A stretch of 64,000 nt of DNA from Blastopirellula marina (lineage in GTDB: Bacteria > Planctomycetota > Planctomycetia > Pirellulales > Pirellulaceae): assembly GCF_002967715.1 (NCBI RefSeq), contig NZ_PUIA01000017.1, positions 186,001 through 250,000 on the forward strand, given 5' to 3'. This document shows, piece after piece, positions 28,666 to 38,229 of the stretch; the stretch's first letter is position 1, and every line of letters starts with the position of its first letter. The notes beneath the pieces were generated by a model that had not been told where the DNA came from, did no database searches, and saw only the letters and a list, made by a program, of their open reading frames with translations. The translations under genes and the position numbers were made by a program.

Positions 28666-31023
28666 TTAATTCAGTTCAATGACGACGGTCTTTAATTGCC
28701 CCTCGAACTTGAACGGCACCTCGTACTGATCATTGATTGGCGTACCGGTATCGAAACCGATATCCATCGTTTCGTCGAGCGTGACCCGGTTCGGAATACT
28801 CTTCTCGACGCGTCCTTTGCCAACGACCTTATCATTCGCGTACAGTGTGACATTGGCCCCAGCCAGCGGCTTATCTGCATCGGTAACGTATTCCATCTTC
28901 AACTTGACGTTGCCGGTCGGGATCTTGTCTTCCGACTCGATCGTGTAGCGATTGACCCCAGCCAGGTTGTAATGGTACGTCAGCTTGCCCTCCTTCACGT
29001 AGAAGCCGTATCCACAGAAATTTCCTCCCTGCGTAAACAGCACGCCATCGGCACCTCCCTCGGGAACAACCACGTTCGCGGTGATCGTATGGCTTTTGTA
29101 CTTAAGGTCCGGAGACGAACCTTCGGTCAAGCGAAGCAGATTCGGATAGACGAACTTATTGCGTCCCTCGGTCAGGCTAGGTCGGTTTTCGACTGCCAGT
29201 CTCGCTGTCTTGCGATCATCCAGCGGCAACACGTTATAGCGCGAAGCTTCGGCGAAGAATAACTTGACCAACGCTTGCAGTTTCTCAGGTTCCTGTTTCG
29301 CAAGATCATTGGCCTGACTAAAGTCTTCGTCCACGTGATAAAGCTCCCACGGCATGTCAAGAAGGTTCGCCGGTGGGTTTTCCGAAACCCAAGGAACACC
29401 TCGCAGGGCGCTGGCCATCCAGCCGTCGTGGTAGATGCCTTGATTGCCCATCATTTCGAAGTACTGGGTGGTACGTCGGTCTTCGGCATTGGCATCATCA
29501 AACGAATAGACCATGCTTACCCCTTCGACCGGTTTCTGGGCGATTCCGTTCAACTGAGCCGGAGACGGCACCCCGACGACTTCCAGGATCGTTGGATAAA
29601 TATCGATCACGTGATGGAACTGGTCGCGCACCTCGCCACGGGCCTTGATCCCTTTCGGCCACGAAATCGCAACACCATTTCGAGTTCCTCCAAAGTGACT
29701 GGCAATTTGCTTCGTCCATTGAAACGGGGTATCCATCGCCCAGGCCCAGGCAGCCGGAAAGTGATTAAAGTGCTCGGCACTTCCCAACGTATCGATGGCC
29801 TTCAGCTTGGCTTCCAGGGGTTCTTCGATGCCGTTGAAGAAGGTCATTTCATTGAGCAGACCACTCATTCCCCCTTCTGCACTGGAACCGTTGTCGCCGG
29901 CAATGTAGATCACCATTGTGTTTTCGAGTTCGCCCATCTCGTCGATGGCATCGACAATACGACCCACCTCGTTATCGGTGTGGGCGGTAAATGCCGCGAA
30001 AATCTCCATCATGCGGGCATAAACCTTACGCTGGTCTTCCGGCAGCGAATCCCATGCTGGCAGCGAGTCTGGTCGTGGTGTCAACTTCGTATCTGCTGGA
30101 ATAATCCCCAGCTTCTTTTGTCGAGCGAATGTATCTTCGCGGTATTTGTCCCAACCGCCATCAAATTTGTCTTTGAACTTGGCGATCCATTCTTCTGGAA
30201 CCTGATGCGGAGCATGCGTGGCTCCTGGGGCGAAGTAAACAAAGAACGGTCGCTGGGGAGCGACTGCCTGTGATGCACGAATAGTACGGATCGCATGGTC
30301 TGCCAAGTCGGTGGTCAGGTGATACAGCGAGCCATCCTCGTTGGTTTTGGGGGCTTCCATGCGTCGCTTGTTCTCGACGAGAGCAGGCGTGTATTGATCT
30401 GTATCTCCGCCGACAAAGCCGTAGAAATAATCAAAACCCAAACCATCGGCCCAACGATCAAACGGACCAACGATGCTCGTTTCCCAGTCAGGCACGTTAT
30501 GGTTCTTGCCGAACCAGGCGTTCATATAACCGTTCTCTCGCAGCACTTCCGCAACCGTTCCGGCCGAGGCTGGAATGATGCCGGTATACCCGGGGAAGCC
30601 AGTCCCAGCTTCACCAATCACACCGGAACCAACCGAGTGATGATTGCGACCGGTAAGCAGTGCAGCCCGAGTGGGCGAACAGAGTGCCGTAGTATGAAAG
30701 CGATTGTAGATGACTCCATTCTTGGCGATCCGATCAAGCGTGGGAGTCGGAGCCGCGCCACCAAACGTACTGCATTGGCCGAAACCACAATCGTCGATCA
30801 GGACGATCAAGACGTTCGGTGGGTCTTCCAAGCCAAACGTTTGCGGAACATCCAGTTTGGGCTTCACGGCAACCGAGTCTTTGTAGGTCAGGCCAATCTT
30901 TCCCGCAAAGGGCTCTTCTGGTCGAGGCAACACTTCTTGAGCAATCACCGAACCGGCATACCAGACTACCGCCAGGAAACAACATGCACGAGTCACTCGT
31001 ACAACCAGCATTCCAGAAAACAT
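28666..31023 (-). CDS. Arylsulfatase (formylglycine-dependent, exported)
   Basis: 785 residues with a signal peptide (RACCFLAVVWYAGSVIAQE). NVLIVLIDDCGFGQCSTFGG opens the sulfatase fold with the metal-binding Asp pair. CSPTRAALLTGRNHHSVG is the Cys-type sulfatase signature whose Cys is converted to formylglycine. FFVYFAPGATHAPHQVPEEW and VIYIAGDNGSSAEGG complete the active site. A C-terminal beta-sandwich of about 150 residues follows the catalytic domain, as in long arylsulfatases. Planctomycetes use many such enzymes on sulfated algal polysaccharides; the substrate is not predictable. ATG at 31023 follows GGAG. Single gene. Confidence 0.93.
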   Translation of the reverse strand: MFSGMLVVRVTRACCFLAVVWYAGSVIAQEVLPRPEEPFAGKIGLTYKDSVAVKPKLDVPQTFGLEDPPNVLIVLIDDCGFGQCSTFGGAAPTPTLDRIAKNGVIYNRFHTTALCSPTRAALLTGRNHHSVGSGVIGEAGTGFPGYTGIIPASAGTVAEVLRENGYMNAWFGKNHNVPDWETSIVGPFDRWADGLGFDYFYGFVGGDTDQYTPALVENKRRMEAPKTNEDGSLYHLTTDLADHAIRTIRASQAVAPQRPFFVYFAPGATHAPHQVPEEWIAKFKDKFDGGWDKYREDTFARQKKLGIIPADTKLTPRPDSLPAWDSLPEDQRKVYARMMEIFAAFTAHTDNEVGRIVDAIDEMGELENTMVIYIAGDNGSSAEGGMSGLLNEMTFFNGIEEPLEAKLKAIDTLGSAEHFNHFPAAWAWAMDTPFQWTKQIASHFGGTRNGVAISWPKGIKARGEVRDQFHHVIDIYPTILEVVGVPSPAQLNGIAQKPVEGVSMVYSFDDANAEDRRTTQYFEMMGNQGIYHDGWMASALRGVPWVSENPPANLLDMPWELYHVDEDFSQANDLAKQEPEKLQALVKLFFAEASRYNVLPLDDRKTARLAVENRPSLTEGRNKFVYPNLLRLTEGSSPDLKYKSHTITANVVVPEGGADGVLFTQGGNFCGYGFYVKEGKLTYHYNLAGVNRYTIESEDKIPTGNVKLKMEYVTDADKPLAGANVTLYANDKVVGKGRVEKSIPNRVTLDETMDIGFDTGTPINDQYEVPFKFEGQLKTVVIELN

Positions 31024-31204
31024 GGCGTGGAACTCCGTGTGATAGAAACGCAGAAACGCGACTAAGAATGCATGAGAAGCAATACTGACCTATGAGTCAG
31101 GGTAGTACTATTTCAGCGGCGAAGAAAGCACATTCGCGAGAACTTCAAGGATTCGCAACCCAGAGTCCAGGCGCACTTTGGGCTGTATTGCTAAGCGGGA
31201 CTAC

Positions 31205-33610
31205 TCACTGCTGCATCGCGTAGAGAAGAATGTTCGTGGCGATCCGGGCAGCATCTTCTTTGACGTAACCCTTGCACTGTAAAGAGGCTCCGCTTTCCAT
31301 CGCGCAGCTCAAGTCATTCGGGCTGAAAACCACCGCCAGGCGATTGTTGATGAATAGGCCTTCCAACTCAGGGCTCGACTCGCGCCGAACCGACTTGAGT
31401 CCCTCTTCATTGCTGTTGCGGGTCTGCGGGTCGTTGAGCGTGACCGTCGTGATATCGAAACCACCGTAGCCGGTCGACAACAGCGGATGGTCGATTGGAA
31501 TCGCCTCCAGTTTGGCGTCGGGGAAGATCGCTGCCAGTTCGCGGCGAAACGCCACGGTAAACGGCTTGCTGGCACAGATCGAGTCGGCGAAGAGAAACCC
31601 TCCCCGCTCAAGATACTCTTTCAGATTCTTCCGCTGCTCGGAGTTGAATCCAAAATCGCGACGGCCATGCATAAACATAATTGGATAGAACTGATGAGTG
31701 TCGTCCTGCAATGTGACCATCGGCTTTTCGATATCGAACCGCAGGTCAAGCTGTTCGCCGGCAACGCGAACCATGTTGGCTAGCGCTGCTGGAGCATCGT
31801 CCGAGCCACCCAGGTGCTGGATCTTGGCGACCTTCAGTACGTTGCGTCCCAGTTCGTCCTCCACGCCGCCGTCAGTGGTCAGTTCGACGCGTTCGAGCTT
31901 GTCTTTCAGTTGCCGTCCGGTGGCGTAGGCCAACACGTTGGCCCCCATCGCATTGGCTGCTTTGACCTGGTTGCGAACTTTGATCGAGATTTTGTCGTCG
32001 TCCAGAAAGCTGCGACTGCCATATAGTTCCCAGTAGCAGCTTAAGTCCTCAGGCGTGTAAACGACGCTCGTGCGGCAGCACGCATCGAGTCCCCACAGCG
32101 GCACGGTGAAGTCAGGATTGACGGCCTGTTCAGCGAACCACACCGGATGATCAGGCGGCAGCAGGCGGAAAGAACTGTCGGGCAGAATCCGTTTCAACAT
32201 CGCGCGGAAATCGGTGTCGAACTTCTGACCACCGCAGCCAGCTTCCGCGAAGATAAAACCGCCCCCTTCTATATACTGTCGCAGCAACTCTTCCTGCTTC
32301 GGCGTAATCTGAAAACCATCTTTCCCGCTGATCCAGATGACCGGCGTCTGTAGCAAGTCTTCGGCCGACTTAACCGCACTCACATCAACAACCTGCCACG
32401 TCATCTTCTGCTGCCAGAGACTCTCGACGTGACGATTCAAATTGTTGAGGTCATGCCGATGCGGATTCCAATCTTGGTTGGCTGTGTATCTTAGTTTCGA
32501 GACCAGTACCGGGCGGCGGCCCTTGGCCAGAAACAGCAGCGCGAAGCTAGTCGAGACAAGCGGATTGCTCTGCTCGACCACGCCGGTACCCTTCCAGGTT
32601 CCATCGAGCGAGTCCTGCCAGGCGACCAGCAGTTCAGCCCCTTCGCGATACCAATCGTGCGTTCCCATAAAGCGACGACCACTCAATCGCCCGACGCGTT
32701 CGATACCATACAAGTAATAGAGCAGCGAGTTCCCACCGCCGCCCCCTTCTGAAGGATTCGTACGCAGGGTCATGTTCCGCGTGAGCCAATCGAAACCGCG
32801 ATCGACCGAACTGTCTTGCTTCAACGGCACACAGCAGTTGACGTTGTCGCCGTTGATTTCGGCGTCACCATTTTCCAGGCGTTTGGTCGTGATGATCATC
32901 GACGTGATGCCGGCGCACGTCATGCTTCCCGTACCGGGCGCATTGGGCAGATACCCCCACGAGCCGCTTCCGTTTTGCATCGAGTCCCAGCGGAGGAATG
33001 CCCGTCGCCAGGTTTGCTCTTTGATGGTGGCACCATGCTCGGCCGCTTCATCCAGCGCCAGCAGCGCAAACTGGCTGTTACTGTTGTCGCCACCACCGCC
33101 CCCTTCTCGTGGGGAACCATACGACCAAAGCCCGGCGCGTTCGCCGCTCTCGATCTGATAACTTTCTAAAAGTGCCGCATTCGACTTGATCAACTGCAAA
33201 TCTTTTTGCGGATCGACAGCACAGAAGACCATCGTTTGCAGGGCAAGTGCGTAGGTCTTGTCGGCCCGGGTACTGCGAAGCGAAGTCAGTGCTTTTTGAA
33301 TCGCTGGATCATCCTTCGGGACGCCAGCTTCGAGAAGTGCCAAGGTGACTAGCGAAGTTACCCCACCCTTAAACTCTGCGTAATCTTGCCAGCTTCCATC
33401 CTGGCGCTGGGCCGCTTTCAGATATCGCACCGCTTTGTCCATCGCGTCGCGGACATTTTGCGGAGTAACCCCACCGCGCGTAGCCGCACGCTGCGCCATC
33501 GCAGGGGGCGCAATCAGAAAGATCGCTACAATTAGCGTACAGCAGCTAGTGATTCTCAGTGGGAACAAGCGGAGGTTCCTTCGGGACACGTCGCGTTCGC
33601 TTCTTTTCAT
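31205..33610 (-). CDS. Tandem DUF4159 protein with N-terminal terpene-cyclase-like alpha repeats
   Basis: About 801 residues. The signal peptide ends near APPAMAQ. Residues 40-360 contain repeats of the prenyltransferase/squalene-cyclase type (AVRYLKAAQRQDGSW, LWSYGSP, SGSWGYLP, DGTWKGTG). Two DUF4159 domains follow: PVIWISGKDGFQITPKQEEL with GGGFIFAEAGCGG, then PIMFMHGRRDFGFNSEQRKN with GGFLFADSICASK. Both end in an FSPNDLSC-like or YTPEDLSC stretch. DUF4159 resembles a glutamine-amidotransferase fold. It is divergent from the moxR operon, the usual neighbourhood of DUF4159 genes in planctomycetes, so a joint role in envelope or stress physiology is likely. Confidence 0.8.
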   Translation of the reverse strand: MKRSERDVSRRNLRLFPLRITSCCTLIVAIFLIAPPAMAQRAATRGGVTPQNVRDAMDKAVRYLKAAQRQDGSWQDYAEFKGGVTSLVTLALLEAGVPKDDPAIQKALTSLRSTRADKTYALALQTMVFCAVDPQKDLQLIKSNAALLESYQIESGERAGLWSYGSPREGGGGGDNSNSQFALLALDEAAEHGATIKEQTWRRAFLRWDSMQNGSGSWGYLPNAPGTGSMTCAGITSMIITTKRLENGDAEINGDNVNCCVPLKQDSSVDRGFDWLTRNMTLRTNPSEGGGGGNSLLYYLYGIERVGRLSGRRFMGTHDWYREGAELLVAWQDSLDGTWKGTGVVEQSNPLVSTSFALLFLAKGRRPVLVSKLRYTANQDWNPHRHDLNNLNRHVESLWQQKMTWQVVDVSAVKSAEDLLQTPVIWISGKDGFQITPKQEELLRQYIEGGGFIFAEAGCGGQKFDTDFRAMLKRILPDSSFRLLPPDHPVWFAEQAVNPDFTVPLWGLDACCRTSVVYTPEDLSCYWELYGSRSFLDDDKISIKVRNQVKAANAMGANVLAYATGRQLKDKLERVELTTDGGVEDELGRNVLKVAKIQHLGGSDDAPAALANMVRVAGEQLDLRFDIEKPMVTLQDDTHQFYPIMFMHGRRDFGFNSEQRKNLKEYLERGGFLFADSICASKPFTVAFRRELAAIFPDAKLEAIPIDHPLLSTGYGGFDITTVTLNDPQTRNSNEEGLKSVRRESSPELEGLFINNRLAVVFSPNDLSCAMESGASLQCKGYVKEDAARIATNILLYAMQQ

Positions 33611-33760
33611 CTTAGGTCTGCCTGCGGTGGACACAAGCGAAATGCGGGTGCGTTGTTTCCATCGAAGCACGTTTCTACAATCACTTGGCAAGGCAACAGG
33701 TTTTCGTTGGAAGGAACCAAACCTTTTCCCCTGCGTAACTTACAATTATGCGGCTAATCT

Positions 33761-33875
33761 TTTTTCTGTCCCCTCTCCCTTCGCGAGGGCTGGGGTGAGG
33801 GTTGGTGAAGCGTGTTCTCGGTTCGCCCCCTCACCCTAACCCTCTCCCCGCAGGGGCGAGGGAACAGGAAAAAAT
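33761..33875. repeat. REP-like palindromic element, full form
   Basis: A nested palindrome lies between the divergent DUF4159 and moxR genes. Outer arms TTTTTTCTGTCCCCTC / GAGGGAACAGGAAAAAA enclose CTCCCTTCGCGAGGG and CTCTCCCCGCAGGGGCGAGG hairpins, plus GGGTGAGGG / CCCTCACCC. A shorter relative lies at 62528-62570. Confidence 0.65.
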
Positions 33876-33941
33876 GCCGATACCAAACTTAGCGTCACTC
33901 ATTCACCATCGACGATTCCCCTCTGAGACAAGGCGTCTATT

Positions 33942-34958
33942 GTGGGCAAAACCAGAAACCTGGGCGAAGTTCTACAAGAATTTAAACAACAACGCATCGT
34001 CATGCAGCAGGAACTGCAGAAGGTGATCGTCGGCCAGGACGAAGTCATCGAACAATTGTTCGCGGCCATTTTTACGCGCGGGCACTGCTTGCTGGAAGGG
34101 GTGCCAGGCCTGGCAAAAACGCTGATGGTCAGCACGCTGGCCAAAGTGCTCGACATGCAGTTCAAACGTATTCAGTTCACACCAGACTTGATGCCGTCGG
34201 ACATCACCGGTACCAACGTGTTGGAAGAAGACGAAGATGGCCGCCGCAACTTCCGCTTTGTCGAAGGGCCGGTCTTCACCAACATTCTGCTGGCAGACGA
34301 AATCAACCGAACGCCACCTAAAACACAAGCCTCGCTGCTACAAGCAATGCAGGAACGTGAAGTAACCGTCGGCCGCGAAACGATGGACCTGCCAGAGCCC
34401 TTCTTCACAATCGCCACGCAAAACCCGATCGAGCAGGAAGGGACCTACCCACTGCCGGAAGCCCAGCTCGACCGATTCATGTTCAACATCATCATCGACT
34501 ACCCTTCGCTGGACGAGGAAGAGAAGATCCTCATGGCCACTACGCGGCAAGAGAAGGTCGAAGTTCGCAAGGTGTTCAGCAGCCGAGCCATCCTCAACAT
34601 TCAAAAGCTCGTGCAGTCGGTCGCCGTCAGCGAATACGTCATCAAGTATGTGGCGCGACTCGTACGTGCGACACGTCCGCGCGATGCCGAAGCTCCGCAG
34701 TTCATCAAGGAACTGGTCGACTGGGGTGCGGGTCCGCGTGCCGGTCAGAACCTGATCAACGGTGGCAAAGCGATTGCCGCCATGGAAGGCCGCTTCTCGG
34801 TGGCGATTGAGGACGTCAAGAAGATTGCCATCCCGGTGCTGCGGCATCGTATCGGCACCAACTTCCAGGCCCAGGCCGAAGGGATGACCAACGTCGATAT
34901 CATCGAACGTCTGCTCAAAGAAGTCCCAGAACCCAAGATCGAAAAGTTTGAACGTTGA
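33942..34958 (+). CDS. MoxR-family AAA+ ATPase
   Basis: 338 residues, GTG start. Walker A is GVPGLAKT (about 54-61) and Walker B is LLADEINR. The sensor 1 region is FTIATQNPIEQEGTYPLPEAQLDRF, the MoxR signature, followed by the lid domain. MoxR ATPases act as chaperones that remodel or activate vWA-domain partners, and three such partners follow in the same operon. The stop overlaps the next start (TTGA) by 4 bases. The divergent DUF4159 gene probably belongs to the same system. Confidence 0.93.
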   Translation: MGKTRNLGEVLQEFKQQRIVMQQELQKVIVGQDEVIEQLFAAIFTRGHCLLEGVPGLAKTLMVSTLAKVLDMQFKRIQFTPDLMPSDITGTNVLEEDEDGRRNFRFVEGPVFTNILLADEINRTPPKTQASLLQAMQEREVTVGRETMDLPEPFFTIATQNPIEQEGTYPLPEAQLDRFMFNIIIDYPSLDEEEKILMATTRQEKVEVRKVFSSRAILNIQKLVQSVAVSEYVIKYVARLVRATRPRDAEAPQFIKELVDWGAGPRAGQNLINGGKAIAAMEGRFSVAIEDVKKIAIPVLRHRIGTNFQAQAEGMTNVDIIERLLKEVPEPKIEKFER

Positions 34959-35851
34959 CCACTGCCGAAAGTTATTTGAAGCCTGAGGTGATCCGCCAGA
35001 TCTCGCGGTTGGATCTGCGCGCTCAGTTCGTGGTCAAAGGGTTCCTGCAAGGCTTGCACGCCAGTCCCTACCATGGGTTCTCCGTCGAGTTCAGCGAGCA
35101 TCGTCGCTACGAACAAGGAGACGATCCGAAGGACATCGACTGGCTGGTTTACGCCAAAACTGATCGCTATTACATCAAGAAGTTTGAAGCGGAAACGAAC
35201 ATCACCGGCTATCTGGCAATGGACCTGAGTCGTTCGATGGCGTACACCTATCGTCAGGAGATGACCAAGTTCGACTATGCGATCAGCCTGGCTGCGGCGC
35301 TGTGCTACTTGATGGTTCACCAGCAAGATCCCGTCGGCCTGGTAACGTTCGATACCAAGATCCGCGCCAGTCTTCCTCCCAAGTCAAAACGCAAGCAACT
35401 GGGGGATGTCCTTTCGCTGCTGGCTAACTTAAAGCCTACCGGTGAGACGGACATCGCGCACAGCCTTTCGCAGTTGGCTGCCATGCTCAAGCACCGCAGC
35501 GTGGTGATGATCTTCTCCGATTTGCTCGCCGATTCGGAAGAAGTGATGCGAGCGATCTATCAACTGCGTCACCGAAACCACGACGTCATCCTTTTTCATA
35601 TTCTCGATGAAGCGGAAGTGACGTTTCCGTTCGATGGGATGGTCGAGTTGGAAGACCCGGAAACCAAGGAGCGGATGAAGGTCGACGCCAGTAACTACCG
35701 CAAAGATTACGAAAAAGAGATCAAGGCCTTTCGCGACAAGTATCGCCAAGATTGTTTTCAGGCCGGGGTCGACTATGTGGAACTCGACACCAGTATGCAG
35801 TTCGACAAGGCCCTGACCGAGTACCTCATCAGCCGCCAATCAAGGTTCTGA
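34955..35851 (+). CDS. DUF58 (vWA-like) protein
   Basis: 298 residues. The DUF58 core EHRRYEQGDDPKDIDWLVYAKTDRYYIKKFE is present. It is followed by a vWA-like strand AMDLSRSMAY with an intact DxSxS metal-site motif, then VVMIFSDLLAD. Such proteins are the usual MoxR partner. The TTG start overlaps the moxR stop by 4 bases. Soluble, no membrane segment seen. It is separated by 4 bases from the BatA-like gene. Confidence 0.9.
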   Translation: MTTAESYLKPEVIRQISRLDLRAQFVVKGFLQGLHASPYHGFSVEFSEHRRYEQGDDPKDIDWLVYAKTDRYYIKKFEAETNITGYLAMDLSRSMAYTYRQEMTKFDYAISLAAALCYLMVHQQDPVGLVTFDTKIRASLPPKSKRKQLGDVLSLLANLKPTGETDIAHSLSQLAAMLKHRSVVMIFSDLLADSEEVMRAIYQLRHRNHDVILFHILDEAEVTFPFDGMVELEDPETKERMKVDASNYRKDYEKEIKAFRDKYRQDCFQAGVDYVELDTSMQFDKALTEYLISRQSRF

Positions 35852-35855
35852 TTTC

Positions 35856-38210
35856 ATGCAGTTCGCCAACGTCGGCCTGCTGCTGGGAGGCCTGCTCGTA
35901 GCCGTGCCGATCATCTTGCACTTGGTGATGCGGCAGCAGCCGAAACAACTGGAATTCCCTGCCCTGCGTTTCGTACGACAACGCAGCGTTCAGAATACGC
36001 GCCGCCTGCAACTAAAGCACTGGGTCCTGCTGGCCCTTAGGTGTCTGGCCGTGTTGGCGTTGGTCGCCGCACTGGCCCGCCCTGGCGTTGCGTCGGCGGC
36101 ACTTGGGCGGTGGGTTCTCTCCGGTTCGCTGGGTGTTATTCTGCTGATTGGGGTCTTCGTTTCCTTGGCGGCCTGGCTGGCCGGCAGTAGCCGCACGCTG
36201 GCTTACATTTTGACCGGCGTTACGGCGTTGGTAGGCGTTGGCGCGCTCGTCTCGGCGTTGATGGCCATGTCCAGCAGTTCCGGACCGATCGTAGGAGAAC
36301 AGGAAGCCCCTGTTGCCGCGGTGATCATCTGCGATACGTCTCCCCGCATGCTCTATCGCCATCAAAATCAAACGCGACTGGAGAAAGCCCAAGAGCTGGG
36401 AATGTGGCTTACTTCGCAGCTGCCCGAAGACAGCCAGATGGCCATACTCGATCAGCGCACCCAATCGACCATCTTCGCTCCGGACCGCGGAGCCGCTCGT
36501 CAGGCATTGCAGCGTTTGGAGATCGCTGTCGGTGGACAGTCGCTGATCGAACTGACACAGAACGCGCTCAAGATGCTCGAAAGCAATGAGCTTGCTCGCA
36601 AAGAGATCTACATCCTGACCGACCTGGCAGCCCCAGCCTGGGATGCCACCGATGCCCAACGACTGAAAACAGCTCTCGCCGAGCAGCCGGACATTCCCCT
36701 GTATATCGTCGACGTCGGTGCCGACGACGTGCAGAACGTAGCCATCAGCGACCTGGTCCTTTCCGCCGAGAGCACGCCAGAGAACCACGACGTCACGCTG
36801 CAAGTCGAAGTCGTCTCCGACGGAAGCAGTCAGCCGCAAACGCTGGAATTATTCGTCGAACAGATCGACGACAAGCTGCCGATCGTCGAGAACGGCGAGC
36901 TGATCGTCCCCAAAGCAGAACGCCGAAATCGCCAGACGATCGAACTAGCCGATGACCAGCCTCGCAGTGTCAGCTTTCGCCTCACAGGGCTCGAAGCCGG
37001 CACGCATCATGGCTGGATTCAAATGCTCGGCGAAGATGGCTTGGGTGCCGATAACAAACGCTGGTTCACGATCCAGGCCCGCACGCCATGGTCGTTGTTA
37101 GTCGTCAAGTCAGATAAAGCGGTCAGCGATCGGCTAGTCGATGCCTTGGCACCACCTAGCTACCGCGACTCTGGCCGAGCAGCGTTCAAGATCGACGTCA
37201 TCTCGCAAAGCGAACTAACGCCCGCCAAGATGGAAGAGTATCAAGCGATTGCCATGTTGGATCCGGCCCCCATGCCTGATGCCACCTGGCAGGCACTTTC
37301 CAGCTACGTCAACCGTGGCGGTGGATTGATGCTGCTACTAGGCCGTGCTGCCATCAAAGACGACTTCAACACCGAAGCCGCCCAAAGCGTTCTGCCCGGG
37401 AAACTATCGCGACAATGGCGAGCCGGCAATCGCGAGTGGTTCCTGGCACCGACGGACTATCAACATTCGGTCCTGTCCCCCTTCCGCGGTACCGGTGCAT
37501 CGGTCCCGTGGCGAGACTACCCGATCGATCGTTTCTGGTCGTTCGACGACATGGACCAAGACACTAACACGATTGTCCCCTACAACAACGCTGTGCCTGC
37601 GTTGATCGAACAACGTATCGGCGATGGCCTCGTGCTGACGCTGACGACATCGGTCTCTGACCCGCGCGGCGATTCGTGGAACAAGCTGTTCACCGGGCTC
37701 GATACGTGGCCCTTCTTTGTGCTGTGGAATCAGATGGCGAGGTACGTCGTGCAAGGGGGTGACGATCACTTCAACTACACCGCTGGCGACGTGGCGACCT
37801 TGAAGACCGAGCCTGGCAACGAGACGGCAACGCACTTGCTGTTCACGCCCAATGGCATCGATCCGCAGGAAGTCGTTCCCGACGCCGGCACAATCACCAT
37901 TCCCTTTACCAGCAGCCTGGGAACATATCGCGTGCGTCCCTTGGGTGGCGGCAAGTCGATGGGTTTCAGCGTCAACCTTCCCCCATATGCCACCCGCATG
38001 GACAAGCTGACCGAAGCCGACCTGGACGATATCCTCGGCCCCGGACGTTACCGCTTGGCTCGTCAGCAGGAACAGATCGTTCGCGAACAAGGCAAGGCCC
38101 GCCTCGGCGTCCCGCTGTTCCCCTGGCTGATGCTGATCGTGGTGATCGTCTTTGGCCTGGAAAATGTATTGGCCAATCGTTTTTACCGACAAGCACCTAG
38201 TGAAACTTAA
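35856..38210 (+). CDS. BatA-like membrane protein with degenerate vWA domain
   Basis: 784 residues. The first 75 residues are the BatA N-terminal region: two membrane segments flanking LEFPALRFVRQRSVQNTRRLQLKHW. Two more hydrophobic segments follow (about 88-125). The vWA-type domain begins VAAVIICDTSPRM; the expected DxSxS is DTSPR, so metal binding may be lost. Beta-rich periplasmic domains lie in the centre, and a final membrane segment is near residue 755 (PWLMLIVVIVFGLENVLA). It is part of the MoxR operon, with partners exposed on the periplasmic side. Confidence 0.85.
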   Translation: MQFANVGLLLGGLLVAVPIILHLVMRQQPKQLEFPALRFVRQRSVQNTRRLQLKHWVLLALRCLAVLALVAALARPGVASAALGRWVLSGSLGVILLIGVFVSLAAWLAGSSRTLAYILTGVTALVGVGALVSALMAMSSSSGPIVGEQEAPVAAVIICDTSPRMLYRHQNQTRLEKAQELGMWLTSQLPEDSQMAILDQRTQSTIFAPDRGAARQALQRLEIAVGGQSLIELTQNALKMLESNELARKEIYILTDLAAPAWDATDAQRLKTALAEQPDIPLYIVDVGADDVQNVAISDLVLSAESTPENHDVTLQVEVVSDGSSQPQTLELFVEQIDDKLPIVENGELIVPKAERRNRQTIELADDQPRSVSFRLTGLEAGTHHGWIQMLGEDGLGADNKRWFTIQARTPWSLLVVKSDKAVSDRLVDALAPPSYRDSGRAAFKIDVISQSELTPAKMEEYQAIAMLDPAPMPDATWQALSSYVNRGGGLMLLLGRAAIKDDFNTEAAQSVLPGKLSRQWRAGNREWFLAPTDYQHSVLSPFRGTGASVPWRDYPIDRFWSFDDMDQDTNTIVPYNNAVPALIEQRIGDGLVLTLTTSVSDPRGDSWNKLFTGLDTWPFFVLWNQMARYVVQGGDDHFNYTAGDVATLKTEPGNETATHLLFTPNGIDPQEVVPDAGTITIPFTSSLGTYRVRPLGGGKSMGFSVNLPPYATRMDKLTEADLDDILGPGRYRLARQQEQIVREQGKARLGVPLFPWLMLIVVIVFGLENVLANRFYRQAPSET

Positions 38211-38229
38211 CTCGTAGAGAGAACAAACG

